Shown: one piece after another, positions 32,770-40,493 of the stretch
Layout: every line of letters begins with the position of its first letter
Position numbering within the stretch: position 1 is the first letter of the stretch
NCBI GenBank assembly: GCA_017555025.1
Contig: JAFZHC010000009.1
Span: 1-64,000 of the forward strand
Source: Akkermansia sp.
GTDB lineage: Bacteria; Verrucomicrobiota; Verrucomicrobiia; Verrucomicrobiales; Akkermansiaceae
Direction: 5' to 3'
DNA length: 64,000 nt
Notes under the pieces: generated by a model
What the model saw: only the letters and a program-made list of their open reading frames with translations
Database searches by the model: none
Told to the model about the DNA's origin: nothing
Translations under genes and position numbers: made by a program

Positions 32770-33441
32770 TTACTCGGGCTTGCGGCCAAAGAGGGCAAGC
32801 ATGCGGCCGGTGTTGCCTTTCTCGACTCGGTAGGAGTAGAAGGTGTCGAGGTCGGCAGCCGTGTCCAGCTCGCTGTCTATAATATTTTCAGGGGCAAGAC
32901 CGGCTTGAGCAAGTTGCTCCTTAATGGCAGAGGGAATGTCTACCTCGTAGTGCGGAGGACGAATGCAGGGGGAAATGACGGCAATACAGTTGGCTGGTTG
33001 CACCCCCAGAGTCTTCTTCATGGACTTAAGCAGTTCGCCCACGATGTTTTGTTGCGTGCCTAACTTGCCGGAGTGAACAAGACCGCGGCAACCGCTTTCC
33101 GGGTCATAAATCCACACAGCAGCGCAATCTGCCACATAAATACCAAGGCAGCAGTCGGCTTTGCCGCCGCAGAAAAGACCATCCACCCCTTCCACGGGGA
33201 AGGAGCAGCCAATGTCGCCTACAAGAGCTACTTTATTACCGTGTACCTGCTGTGCGCGACGCAGCATTTTGGGAGAGATGCCGCCTTCCGTCAGCACGCT
33301 TTCGTGCGTGGGGGTAAGGGCTGCAATAACTGCTTCGCGGTCAGTTGTAAGCTCTACTCCGGGAACTCGCGTAATGAAGCGGGCAAAGTTCTCGGGATAA
33401 GAGTTCAGGCAATCAAGATATGCTGGCGTGTGCTTGCTCAT
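32770..33441 (-). CDS. YfiH/laccase-domain purine nucleoside phosphorylase-like protein
   Basis: The 223-residue protein belongs to the YfiH/YlmD/LACC1 family (formerly 'polyphenol oxidase' or DUF152), members of which act on purine nucleosides. The His-Cys-His zinc site is visible as AQQVHG, VADCAAVWI and GLVHSGKLGT. The last motif normally reads HAGWRG; here Gly, Lys and Leu replace the Trp and Arg. The family's conserved ISPCI and EV(D) residues follow (VISPCIRPPHYEVD). It lies between a MarR regulator and the folate gene. Confidence 0.87.
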   Translation of the reverse strand: MSKHTPAYLDCLNSYPENFARFITRVPGVELTTDREAVIAALTPTHESVLTEGGISPKMLRRAQQVHGNKVALVGDIGCSFPVEGVDGLFCGGKADCCLGIYVADCAAVWIYDPESGCRGLVHSGKLGTQQNIVGELLKSMKKTLGVQPANCIAVISPCIRPPHYEVDIPSAIKEQLAQAGLAPENIIDSELDTAADLDTFYSYRVEKGNTGRMLALFGRKPE

Positions 33442-33464
33442 GGCGTACGAGGTAACAGGGAAAA

Positions 33465-33929
33465 TCAGCGGGCGGTAACAGAGTTGCCGCGGCGGGAAAT
33501 GAGGGTGCGAGCCTTGCCGGTGCGCTCGGCATTGTCTTCCTGAGACATCAGGCTGGCGAGATCGCGGGCAATGTTGCCACGCATGCGCTCAATGAGCTCG
33601 CGCCCCTGCTCGGTAATGCGCACCATGATTTTACGGCGGTCGGCTGCGGCTGTGAAGCGCTTGAGGTGGCCAAGTTCCTGCAACTTGTCGACCATGCCGG
33701 TGGCTGCTGCTGTGGAGTGCCCCATCATGCGTGCGATGTTACTCATGGACAGGCAGTCTTCTTCTGCCAGATAGGTGAGCAGGAAGAACTGCGGGTAGGA
33801 AATTTTGTCTTGTGTGAGCTCGGGGGAGAGCTTCAGAATGCAATTTCTCTGGGAGAACATGATGAAGTCGGCAAGGTGCTGAGCTTCATCTGCTGTGAGG
33901 TGGGAAGGTGTGGAAAGTGTAGGTTTCAT
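33465..33929 (-). CDS. MarR-family transcriptional regulator
   Basis: The 154-residue protein has the MarR winged helix-turn-helix: ISYPQFFLLTYLAEEDCLS, the recognition helix NIARMMGHSTAAATGMVDKL, and the wing GHLKRFTAAADRRKIMVRIT with the conserved D-R-R. Members bind palindromic operators as dimers and are often released by small phenolic ligands. The gene heads the unit with yfiH, the cyclo-ligase and the SGNH hydrolase (23-bp gap to yfiH), so it may control them and itself. The C-terminus is Arg-rich (ISRRGNSVTAR). Confidence 0.9.
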   Translation of the reverse strand: MKPTLSTPSHLTADEAQHLADFIMFSQRNCILKLSPELTQDKISYPQFFLLTYLAEEDCLSMSNIARMMGHSTAAATGMVDKLQELGHLKRFTAAADRRKIMVRITEQGRELIERMRGNIARDLASLMSQEDNAERTGKARTLISRRGNSVTAR

Positions 33930-33960
33930 AATATGCGGTGTAAGTGCTTTGGCTAACCCG

Positions 33961-33988
33961 ATATTACGGTTTTACTGAAATTTTGCAA
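33961..33988 (-). promoter_or_regulatory. Putative promoter of the marR unit
   Basis: On the minus strand, TTGCAA (33983-33988) and TAATAT (33961-33966) are 16 bases apart, 31 bases before the start codon. Confidence 0.5.
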
Positions 33989-34113
33989 GCACAAAATTTC
34001 ATAGCTGCTCCGGGCGTGTGGCTACCTAATCAGGGCTTTCGGAGGATGTGGCATGATTTTTTGCAGAACACTACTATATATTGTGATGGGTGCTGCAAAA
34101 AAAATATTTTGTC

Positions 34114-34509
34114 TTAATTTGTAGTAGGTGCCACTCCGAGGGCTTTTCTCAGCTCATCGGTCATCAGTCCGGTGTTTTCCAGCCGTTCAATCTGGGCGCG
34201 AACAGCTGCCCAGATGGTCTCAAAATCCTTCACCTGACGAGCGATGGTGATGTCTTCGTTGAGGGTGGAATCCGGCATGCTAAGCTGCTTGCGGGCAATC
34301 TCTCGGGCTGTATCGGCAAGTTTGTTCAATTCGGGGATTGCCTGCTGTACCGACTGAGAGTCCTGACATTGGCTAAGGATAATCTCAGTATCGGAAAGTA
34401 GGTTAATCACATCCTGCGCAAGGCTGAAGTGGGTGAGTTGCTGCTCTTCCGCTGCTATGCTGGTGAAAGCTCCGGCGAGAAGTATTGTGGTGGAAAGCAG
34501 GCTTTTCAT
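34114..34509 (-). CDS. Small exported helical protein
   Basis: From the ATG at 34509 the protein has 131 residues with a good signal peptide (MKSLLSTTILLAGAFTSIAA). The ORF is open further upstream, but that part overlaps the preceding gene and is not signal-like. The mature part is helical and acidic and has a single Cys. A central QSVQQAIPELNKLAD-type stretch resembles the exported protein at 18707-19162. It lies 20 bases after the zinc-ribbon membrane gene and ends the valS unit. The function is unknown. Confidence 0.7.
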   Translation of the reverse strand: MKSLLSTTILLAGAFTSIAAEEQQLTHFSLAQDVINLLSDTEIILSQCQDSQSVQQAIPELNKLADTAREIARKQLSMPDSTLNEDITIARQVKDFETIWAAVRAQIERLENTGLMTDELRKALGVAPTTN

Positions 34510-34529
34510 GGTGAAAACGCAGTCTGGTA

Positions 34530-35303
34530 TTAACGGCGACTTGAACGGCGCAGGAGTGTCTGGGGGGTGCCGCAGGAGGGGCATCTGAACCAGAAAAAGA
34601 AGATGATGTGCAAAGCTGTTGTCAGGTTATAGCCCAGCAGCGGCAGGTGGTGAGCATACTTGTTGCGAGGGAACTTGCGCAGGCGGAATATGTTCATATT
34701 GCATACTGTGCAGGAACCTTTACAACCTAACAAGAAGTAGGGAAGGGCGAGCGCTGTTAATCCGTAGATTACATGATAGGGATTAACGCCGCCTAAGATG
34801 CCCATCAGGAACAGAAGGGGAACAATAACCCACGCAACTAAATCCAGATAGAACAGGATGGTGAACAAGGCACTTACATACACTCGCAGGGGGCGGGTGC
34901 AGCGAATGCAGTGCGATTTGTCGTGCAGAGCTCCCATGTTGACAGTAGCTGATTTTCTGACCGAGCTTCTGCTGCGTGCACGGGAGGACAGCACAAGGGT
35001 GGGGCACTGGCGGGTGATTTTTTTGTTATTGGCGTCCAGCTCGTCGATATTAGGGGTAGAGGGTTGTACATCAGGTGTAATCTCCGGAACCTCTGTACCA
35101 ACGACATCTTCGTAAATGCTCTGCAGACGTCGCTCTGATAGCGCTGCCATCTCTTCCGGGAAGTAGCTGCAGGCCTGACGATAATCTTTCATCAGGTTTG
35201 CAACTGCAATCCTGGTAAGTTGTTCTGCTTTGTAGATACCGCAAATGGAGAGCGCTTTCTGCTGCTCCGGCGGGAGTGTTGCTATGTAATCGGTTGTCTC
35301 CAT
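34530..35303 (-). CDS. Membrane protein with three CxxC pairs
   Basis: From the ATG at 35303 (chosen because the longer reading frame runs into valS) the protein has 257 residues. The N-terminal part (about 8-66) has short helices (LSICGIYKAEQLTRIAVANL) that resemble DUF4332/helix-hairpin-helix-like segments. CxxC pairs at Cys132/135, Cys198/201 and Cys241/244 flank two or three membrane helices (about 143-170, 175-195, 225-240). The cysteine pairs could together hold zinc at the membrane surface. It follows valS by 20 bases. I do not recognise a family and give no function. Confidence 0.7.
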   Translation of the reverse strand: METTDYIATLPPEQQKALSICGIYKAEQLTRIAVANLMKDYRQACSYFPEEMAALSERRLQSIYEDVVGTEVPEITPDVQPSTPNIDELDANNKKITRQCPTLVLSSRARSRSSVRKSATVNMGALHDKSHCIRCTRPLRVYVSALFTILFYLDLVAWVIVPLLFLMGILGGVNPYHVIYGLTALALPYFLLGCKGSCTVCNMNIFRLRKFPRNKYAHHLPLLGYNLTTALHIIFFFWFRCPSCGTPQTLLRRSSRR

Positions 35304-35323
35304 GTGCGTAGTGGGGGCGGAAA

Positions 35324-37999
35324 TCAGGCAAGGGCTGCCAGCATGCCTTCCAGCTGGCTCTTCTTGTTTTCCCATTCACTCAGTCGGGCTCGTTCCTGCT
35401 CGACAACTGCGGCGGGGGCGCGGTCTACGAACGAGGCATTGCTCAGCTTAGCCGTGCTCTTAGCGATTTCCTTGGTAATCTTTTCGAGTTCCTTGGTAAT
35501 GCGGGTACGCTCGGCGTCAACATCCACCAGACCTTCAAGAGGCAGGAAGAGCTCACCAAACGGGGTAAGAGCTGTGGGGGTGCCCTTGGGAGCCTCGTAG
35601 CTGCTATCGGCCGTAGCGCTCTGGGCACCGGCCAGCAGAGCCAGACGTGCCATCAAATCCTCGTCCAGAGGGAGGGCTCCGGGCTTCAGTACAAAGCGTA
35701 CCTGTTTGTTGGTGGCCAGATTGTACTCAGCTTTCAGATTACGGGCACGGTTAGCTGTGTCGTACAGTGCTGTAGTGAGTGCCTTAGCTTTAGAAATATC
35801 GGTGTCGCTCAGACCGGCCAGCAAGCTGTCCGTGCCGGGTAACTCTGTGTTCATGAGCGGCTTGCCGTCGTTGCGGGTGGCAAAACCAAGGCTCTGCCAC
35901 AATTCTTCAGCAATGTGGGGCATAATGGGAGCCAACAGAGCCAAGTAGTGGCGCAGGACGGTATCGATAGTGTAGAGTGTGGCGTTCTTTACAGCGGGAG
36001 TTCCTTCGCGCAGATCGTTCTTTACTGCCTCCAGGAAGAGGGAGCAATACTCATTCCAGAAGAAGGAGTAGAGCGCCTGCGTGTAGGTGTTGAACTCGTA
36101 CTTGCTCAGAGCCTCGGCCACCGTGACGTGCAGTTCCTTAAGCTTGGCAAGAATGTCGATGTGCACAGGCATGAACTTGGGTGCCTCTGTTCCGGGTGTG
36201 CCCTGCATCATGCGGTAGCGGGCAGCGTTGTAGAGCTTGTTGGCGAAGTTCTTGCCTTCTTCAATTTGCTTTTCGTCAAACTTTACGTCTGTGCCGGTGG
36301 GGGCTATGCGCATAAGGCCAAAGCGGAGGCCGTCAGCACCATAGCGTGCAATCAAATCAAGCGGGTCGGGGCTGTTGCCCAAGCTCTTGCTCATCTTGCG
36401 TCCCTGAAGGTCGCGGACAATGGAGGTGAAGAATACGTTGCTGAAAGGCTTCTGGCCATCGGCGAAGCGGTAGCCGGCCATAATCATGCGAGCAACCCAG
36501 AAGAAGATGATGTCCGGACCGGTCACCAAGTCGCTGGTGGGATAGAACTTAGCGCGACACTCATCATCCATGGTGGCAAAAGGCCACAACCAGCTGGAGA
36601 ACCAAGTGTCGAGAGCGTCTTCGTCCTGTACCCAGTTTTCGGGGTCTGCAGGGGGCTCTACGCCAACGTAGATGTCGCCGGCCTCGGCGTCTGCTTCGTC
36701 AAGCTTGGTGGCTTCCTGAAGTTCCGCAGCTTTATCCTTGCGGTACCATACCGGGATGCGGTGACCCCACCACAGCTGGCGGGAGATGCACCAGTCCTGA
36801 ATACCCTCCAACCAATGGGCATAGGTCTTGGCCCAGTGGGCCGGGCGGAAGGTGATGTCGCCGTTGGCTACGGCGTCAGCGGCTTCCTGTACGCAGGGGT
36901 ACTTGAGGAACCACTGCATGCTCAGACGCGGCTCGATGGGTACATCGGAGCGTTGGGAGATACCTACGTTGTTCTCGTAGTCCTCCACTTTCTCCAGCAG
37001 CCCCTTGGCTTCGATGAGTTCAATGGATTTATCGCGGGCAACAAAGCGATCCAACCCATGCAGTTCAGGGCAGGCCGGGCAGTTAATGTGGCCGTCTGCT
37101 GTCAGAATATCAATGATTTCGAGGTTGTTCTTCATGCCGACCTCGAAGTCGGTGCGATCGTGAGCCGGTGTAATCTTGAGGGCGCCGGTACCGAAGTCAA
37201 TTTCCACATGGTCGTCGGCAATGATGGGGATTTCTGTCTCAACAAGGGGACGGATAACAGTTTTGCCCACCAAGTGACCAAAGCGGGGATCTTTCGGGTT
37301 TACGGCTACAGCCACGTCAGCCATGATGGTTTCGGGGCGTGTGGTCGATACCAGCAGCTGTCCGCTGCCATCTGCCAATTTGTAGCGAATGGTGTAAAGC
37401 TTGCTCTTGGAGGGTGTCATGATTACCTCCTCGTCGGACAGTGCGGTACGCAGTACGGGATCCCAGTTCACCATGCGACGGCCACGGTAAATGAGGCCTT
37501 CCTTGAAAAGTTCGGCAAATGCACGAGCAACTTCGGGGGCGAAAACGTCATCCATGGTAAAGCGCTCGCGATCCCAGTCGCAGGAGCAGCCGAGCTTCTT
37601 GAGCTGCTTAATGATGATGCCACCGTGTTTTTCCTTCCACTCCCATACCATCTTAACGAAGTCTTCGCGACCTACATCGTAGCGGGTGCGGGGCGGGGTC
37701 TCTTTGGCAAGCTCTTTTTCTACGCGAGCCTGAGTGGCAATGCCGGCGTGGTCAGTACCGGGGAGCCAAAGAACTTCCTTGCCTTCCTGACGTGCACGAC
37801 GGGCCAGAATATCCTGAATGGTGTTGTTGAGCACGTGCCCCATGTGGAGGACACCTGTTACATTGGGGGGCGGAATGACGATACTATAGGAGGGCTTGTC
37901 AGAGCTCGGGTCTGCATGGAAGCAACCCTCTGACATCCAGCGGTTCTGCCATTTTTCTTCAACAACGGTCGGTTCGTAAGCCTTGGGCAATTCAGTCAT
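35324..37999 (-). CDS. valS: Valyl-tRNA synthetase
   Basis: ValRS attaches valine to tRNA-Val. From MTELPKAYEP at 37999 the protein has 891 residues, a normal bacterial length. Class I motifs are clear: the HIGH box in PPNVTGVLHMGHVLNN, the KMSKS box in GRKMSKSLGNS, the editing domain around VSTTRPETIMADVAVA, and a C-terminal coiled coil (about 830-890, ERTRITKELEKITKEIAKS). The in-frame ATG at 38038 is rejected because the promoter lies between the two starts. It heads a unit with two envelope genes. Confidence 0.97.
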   Translation of the reverse strand: MTELPKAYEPTVVEEKWQNRWMSEGCFHADPSSDKPSYSIVIPPPNVTGVLHMGHVLNNTIQDILARRARQEGKEVLWLPGTDHAGIATQARVEKELAKETPPRTRYDVGREDFVKMVWEWKEKHGGIIIKQLKKLGCSCDWDRERFTMDDVFAPEVARAFAELFKEGLIYRGRRMVNWDPVLRTALSDEEVIMTPSKSKLYTIRYKLADGSGQLLVSTTRPETIMADVAVAVNPKDPRFGHLVGKTVIRPLVETEIPIIADDHVEIDFGTGALKITPAHDRTDFEVGMKNNLEIIDILTADGHINCPACPELHGLDRFVARDKSIELIEAKGLLEKVEDYENNVGISQRSDVPIEPRLSMQWFLKYPCVQEAADAVANGDITFRPAHWAKTYAHWLEGIQDWCISRQLWWGHRIPVWYRKDKAAELQEATKLDEADAEAGDIYVGVEPPADPENWVQDEDALDTWFSSWLWPFATMDDECRAKFYPTSDLVTGPDIIFFWVARMIMAGYRFADGQKPFSNVFFTSIVRDLQGRKMSKSLGNSPDPLDLIARYGADGLRFGLMRIAPTGTDVKFDEKQIEEGKNFANKLYNAARYRMMQGTPGTEAPKFMPVHIDILAKLKELHVTVAEALSKYEFNTYTQALYSFFWNEYCSLFLEAVKNDLREGTPAVKNATLYTIDTVLRHYLALLAPIMPHIAEELWQSLGFATRNDGKPLMNTELPGTDSLLAGLSDTDISKAKALTTALYDTANRARNLKAEYNLATNKQVRFVLKPGALPLDEDLMARLALLAGAQSATADSSYEAPKGTPTALTPFGELFLPLEGLVDVDAERTRITKELEKITKEIAKSTAKLSNASFVDRAPAAVVEQERARLSEWENKKSQLEGMLAALA

Positions 38000-38009
38000 G
38001 ACGCGCGGG

Positions 38010-38038
38010 AGTATAGCGCAATGTGCTCCCTTATGCAA
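38010..38038 (-). promoter_or_regulatory. valS promoter
   Basis: On the minus strand, TTGCAT (38033-38038) and TATACT (38010-38015) are 17 bases apart. The -10 box ends 10 bases before the ATG, so the leader is only about 3-4 bases. Confidence 0.7.
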
Positions 38039-38061
38039 GCTTTTTGTCGTGTATGACTTGC

Positions 38062-39153
38062 TCAGTTGAGAAGGCCGACCGCGATTTCATCTGCCAGTAA
38101 TCTGCCTTTGAGGGTAAGGTGTAAAGAGCCTTCCGGGGAAAGTGTGGCCAGTTCTTCACATTGCAGCATGTCGATGAAATTTGCATTTTCCGGCCTGATG
38201 AGTGCGGCCGGTAAGCCCTCATCGGTGCGTAGGCGAAGCCCCAGCAATTCGGTTCGACGGTCTTCCGGAGATATGATTTCCTGAGAGAAATCCGGTAGCT
38301 TACCGTTTTTTAATGCTGCTGTATAGGCCGTTGTGTCTTCAGTATTGCGGTAGCGGGTAGCGTTGATGGTACCGTATGCGCCCGGGCCAAGGCCGTAGTA
38401 ATCTTCACCCCGCCAGCAAGCGAGGTTGTGGTGAGATATATGGTCATTTCGGGCAAAATTAGAGATTTCGTAGTGACGATAGCCTGCCTTTGTCAGCATG
38501 GTATCGGCCATGGTGAACATGGCTACATCGCTTTCTTCATCGTTGCCCTCGGCTCCGAACGCATCGAAAAAAGCGGTGTCTTCTTCATAGGTGAGGTTAT
38601 AGGTGGAAATGTGGTCGGGAGATTGAGCAATAGCGCAGTCAAGGGTGTGCTGCCATTGCTTTAATGTTTGGCCGGGTAGGGAGAACATGAGGTCGATGTT
38701 GACCTGTGGTATGCCTGCTGTTCGCAACATGGCCACGCTTTGTTCAATTTGTTGCGGGGTATGTGTGCGGCCCAGCAGCTTCAGGAGCTCCGGTTCAAAG
38801 CTTTGAGCTCCGAGGGATACTCGGGTGATGCCAAGTGTTGCCCATTGCTCTGCTTTGGCTGTGGTGAATGTGGCGGGGTTACTCTCAAAACTCCATTCTT
38901 TCACTCGGCTGAAATCCACCGTTTTCTTCAGGCCGCTTACCAGAATATCGAGGTGCTTGGGGGAAAGTAGGCTGGGGGTGCCGCCGCCGAAGTAGATGGT
39001 TTCCGGTGCATAGCCTTGCGGCAGTCGCAGTCTGGCTTCTTCTGCTACGGCTTTGACGAAGCCCTCTAAATCTGTGCGTCCCAGCATGTGCTTGTAAAAA
39101 GCGCAGTAGGGGCAGATGCGCAGGCAGAAGGGAATGTGGACGTAGAGATGCAC
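38062..39153 (-). CDS. hemW: HemW-type radical SAM protein
   Basis: The 363-residue protein begins MHLYVHIPFCLRICPYCAFY with the radical-SAM cysteines Cys10, Cys14 and Cys17 (CxxxCxxC). The SAM-binding and family motifs GGGTPSLL and SFESNPATFT, and a C-terminal HemN-like wing, follow. HemW proteins were long annotated as oxygen-independent coproporphyrinogen oxidase but lack the fourth cysteine motif of true HemN and act as heme chaperones in known cases. The start is GTG at 39153. It lies directly behind the nagB terminator. hemC and a siroheme decarboxylase are 5-8 kb away. Confidence 0.9.
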   Translation of the reverse strand: MHLYVHIPFCLRICPYCAFYKHMLGRTDLEGFVKAVAEEARLRLPQGYAPETIYFGGGTPSLLSPKHLDILVSGLKKTVDFSRVKEWSFESNPATFTTAKAEQWATLGITRVSLGAQSFEPELLKLLGRTHTPQQIEQSVAMLRTAGIPQVNIDLMFSLPGQTLKQWQHTLDCAIAQSPDHISTYNLTYEEDTAFFDAFGAEGNDEESDVAMFTMADTMLTKAGYRHYEISNFARNDHISHHNLACWRGEDYYGLGPGAYGTINATRYRNTEDTTAYTAALKNGKLPDFSQEIISPEDRRTELLGLRLRTDEGLPAALIRPENANFIDMLQCEELATLSPEGSLHLTLKGRLLADEIAVGLLN

Positions 39154-39176
39154 GTGAAAAAATGGGCTATTAAAAA

Positions 39177-39202
39177 GGAGCCGGGGTTTCGGCCACCGGC
39201 TC
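39177..39202 (-). terminator. nagB terminator
   Basis: ggagccgg (39177-39184) and ccggctcc (39195-39202) form an 8-bp GC-rich stem, followed on the minus strand by TTTTTAAT. Confidence 0.8.
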
Positions 39203-39239
39203 CCTATATGTTGAAATGGTAATTCGTCAGAACTCTGCT

Positions 39240-39983
39240 TTACAGCTCAGCTGCAGCGGGAGTGTCGAGGAAGTACTTGGCATCGGGGTGCTTCTGCAGG
39301 TAGGAGGCAGCCACGTCAATCGTTACCGGACCGTTGATGGCCTTGTTTACGATGGAGGCCTTCTTCTCACCCCATGCCATCAGGCGTACCTTCTTGGCAC
39401 CCATGATGGTGGCAACACCCATGGTGATAGCGGTCTTGGGAACGTTGTCAAAACCACCGAAAGCGGGAGCTGCGTCGGTCTTGGTCAGGTCGTCGAGCGT
39501 TACCTGGCGGGTGATGGTGGTGTCATCGGAGCCGGGTTCGTTGAAGCCGATGTGACCGGTGCGGCCAATGCCGAGAATCTGCAGGTCCAGACCACCGCAG
39601 GCCTGAATCTTGTCCTCGTAAGCCTGGCAGTGAGCGGGAATCTCCTCCTGAGCCAGCGTGCCACAGGGCAGGTTGATGTTCTCAGCGGGGATGTCGATGT
39701 GGTTGAACAGATTGGTGTGCATGAAGTACCAGTAGGACTCCACGTGCTCGTGGGGCAGACCGGTGTACTCATCCAAGTTGAAGGTCGTTACGTTCTTGAA
39801 GGAAAGACCCTCCTCCTTGTGCATGCGGATAAGCTCAGCATAGAAGGGCAGCGGGGTGGCACCTGTGGCCAGACCCAGTACCACACCCTTGCCTTCAGCA
39901 GCACGGCTGCGGATGAGTTCTGCAACTTCTGCGGCGAGCTTCTTCGCGGCAGCCTGTGGAGTATCGAAAACTTCGTATGTCAT
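39240..39983 (-). CDS. nagB: Glucosamine-6-phosphate deaminase
   Basis: NagB converts glucosamine-6-phosphate to fructose-6-phosphate and ammonia, feeding amino sugars into glycolysis. The 247-residue protein shows the family signature: LATGATPLPFYAEL, NLDEYTGLPHEHVESYWYFM with the catalytic Asp and the His/Glu relay, and GIGRTGHIGFNEPGS. It lacks the C-terminal allosteric extension of E. coli NagB, like the shorter Gram-positive type. Together with the GH89 enzyme it fits a life on host GlcNAc glycans. Confidence 0.95.
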   Translation of the reverse strand: MTYEVFDTPQAAAKKLAAEVAELIRSRAAEGKGVVLGLATGATPLPFYAELIRMHKEEGLSFKNVTTFNLDEYTGLPHEHVESYWYFMHTNLFNHIDIPAENINLPCGTLAQEEIPAHCQAYEDKIQACGGLDLQILGIGRTGHIGFNEPGSDDTTITRQVTLDDLTKTDAAPAFGGFDNVPKTAITMGVATIMGAKKVRLMAWGEKKASIVNKAINGPVTIDVAASYLQKHPDAKYFLDTPAAAEL

Positions 39984-39992
39984 AGCAGCGTT

Positions 39993-40021
39993 ATTTTAGT
40001 ACTATGAGGGTGTAAAATCAA
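39993..40021 (-). promoter_or_regulatory. nagB promoter
   Basis: On the minus strand, TTGATT (40016-40021) and TAAAAT (39993-39998) are 17 bases apart. The -10 box ends 9 bases before the ATG, so the leader is about 3 bases. Confidence 0.65.
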
Positions 40022-40070
40022 CACTAAAATGTATTTTTTCAAAAAAAATTAACTTTTTTGAAAATTTTGC

Positions 40071-40099
40071 TTGCATTGTAGGCTGTGCTGTGGTAAAAT
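40071..40099 (+). promoter_or_regulatory. Promoter of the tRNA cluster
   Basis: TTGCAT (40071-40076) and TAAAAT (40094-40099) with a 17-base spacer, 19 bases before tRNA-Thr and preceded by a strongly A/T-rich stretch that could act as an UP element. Confidence 0.75.
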
Positions 40100-40118
40100 G
40101 TCCCTGCACACAGCATTT

Positions 40119-40190
40119 GCCGCTGTAGCTCAGGGGTAGAGCAACGCATTCGTAATGCGTGGGTCGTCAGTTCAAATCTGACCAGCGGCT
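40119..40190 (+). tRNA. tRNA-Thr(CGT)
   Basis: The 72 bases fold as a cloverleaf with acceptor GCCGCTG/CAGCGGC, anticodon stem ACGCA/TGCGT and loop TTCGTAA (anticodon CGT, codon ACG). The anticodon arm is nearly the same as that of E. coli tRNA-Thr(CGT). The discriminator is T, and CCA is not encoded. Confidence 0.93.
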
Positions 40191-40241
40191 TAAGCTCTCC
40201 CTTTCGAGGGCGAACAGGTGCCGGGTGCTTACAGACAAAGT

Positions 40242-40314
40242 GCCTCCTTAGCTCAGTTGGTAGAGCAGTTGACTCTTAATCAATTTGTCCGCGGTTCGAG
40301 TCCGCGAGGGGGTA
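40242..40314 (+). tRNA. tRNA-Lys(CTT), copy 1
   Basis: Cloverleaf of 73 bases with anticodon stem GTTGA/TCAAT and loop CTCTTAA (anticodon CTT, codon AAG). The acceptor GCCTCCT pairs with AGGGGGT, giving a G1-U72 wobble at the first pair. A CCA happens to follow the discriminator A at 40315-40317. Confidence 0.93.
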
Positions 40315-40352
40315 CCAGTCTGTAAGCTGCCTGATTGTGTGTAATACAGAAA

Positions 40353-40425
40353 GCCTCCTTAGCTCAGTTGGTAGAGCAGTTGACTCTTAATCAATTTGTC
40401 CGCGGTTCGAGTCCGCGAGGGGGTA
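40353..40425 (+). tRNA. tRNA-Lys(CTT), copy 2
   Basis: The 73 bases are identical to copy 1, 38 bases downstream. No CCA follows (the next bases are CTG), so the end must be added after transcription. Confidence 0.93.
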
Positions 40426-40493
40426 CTGAAGAAGGCAGACTCTCCGCGAGCTGCCTTTTCTGTTTTCCGGAATGTGCTGAAAGAATTGAAACG

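Noticed and set aside
35915..37933. A 672-residue plus-strand frame opposite valS
   Set aside because: valS on the other strand has all class I synthetase motifs; the plus frame is an antisense shadow.
40353..40425. tRNA-Lys copy 2 as an attachment site of an integrated element
   Set aside because: No integrase and no island genes follow, and the two copies are complete genes close together, more like tandem duplication.
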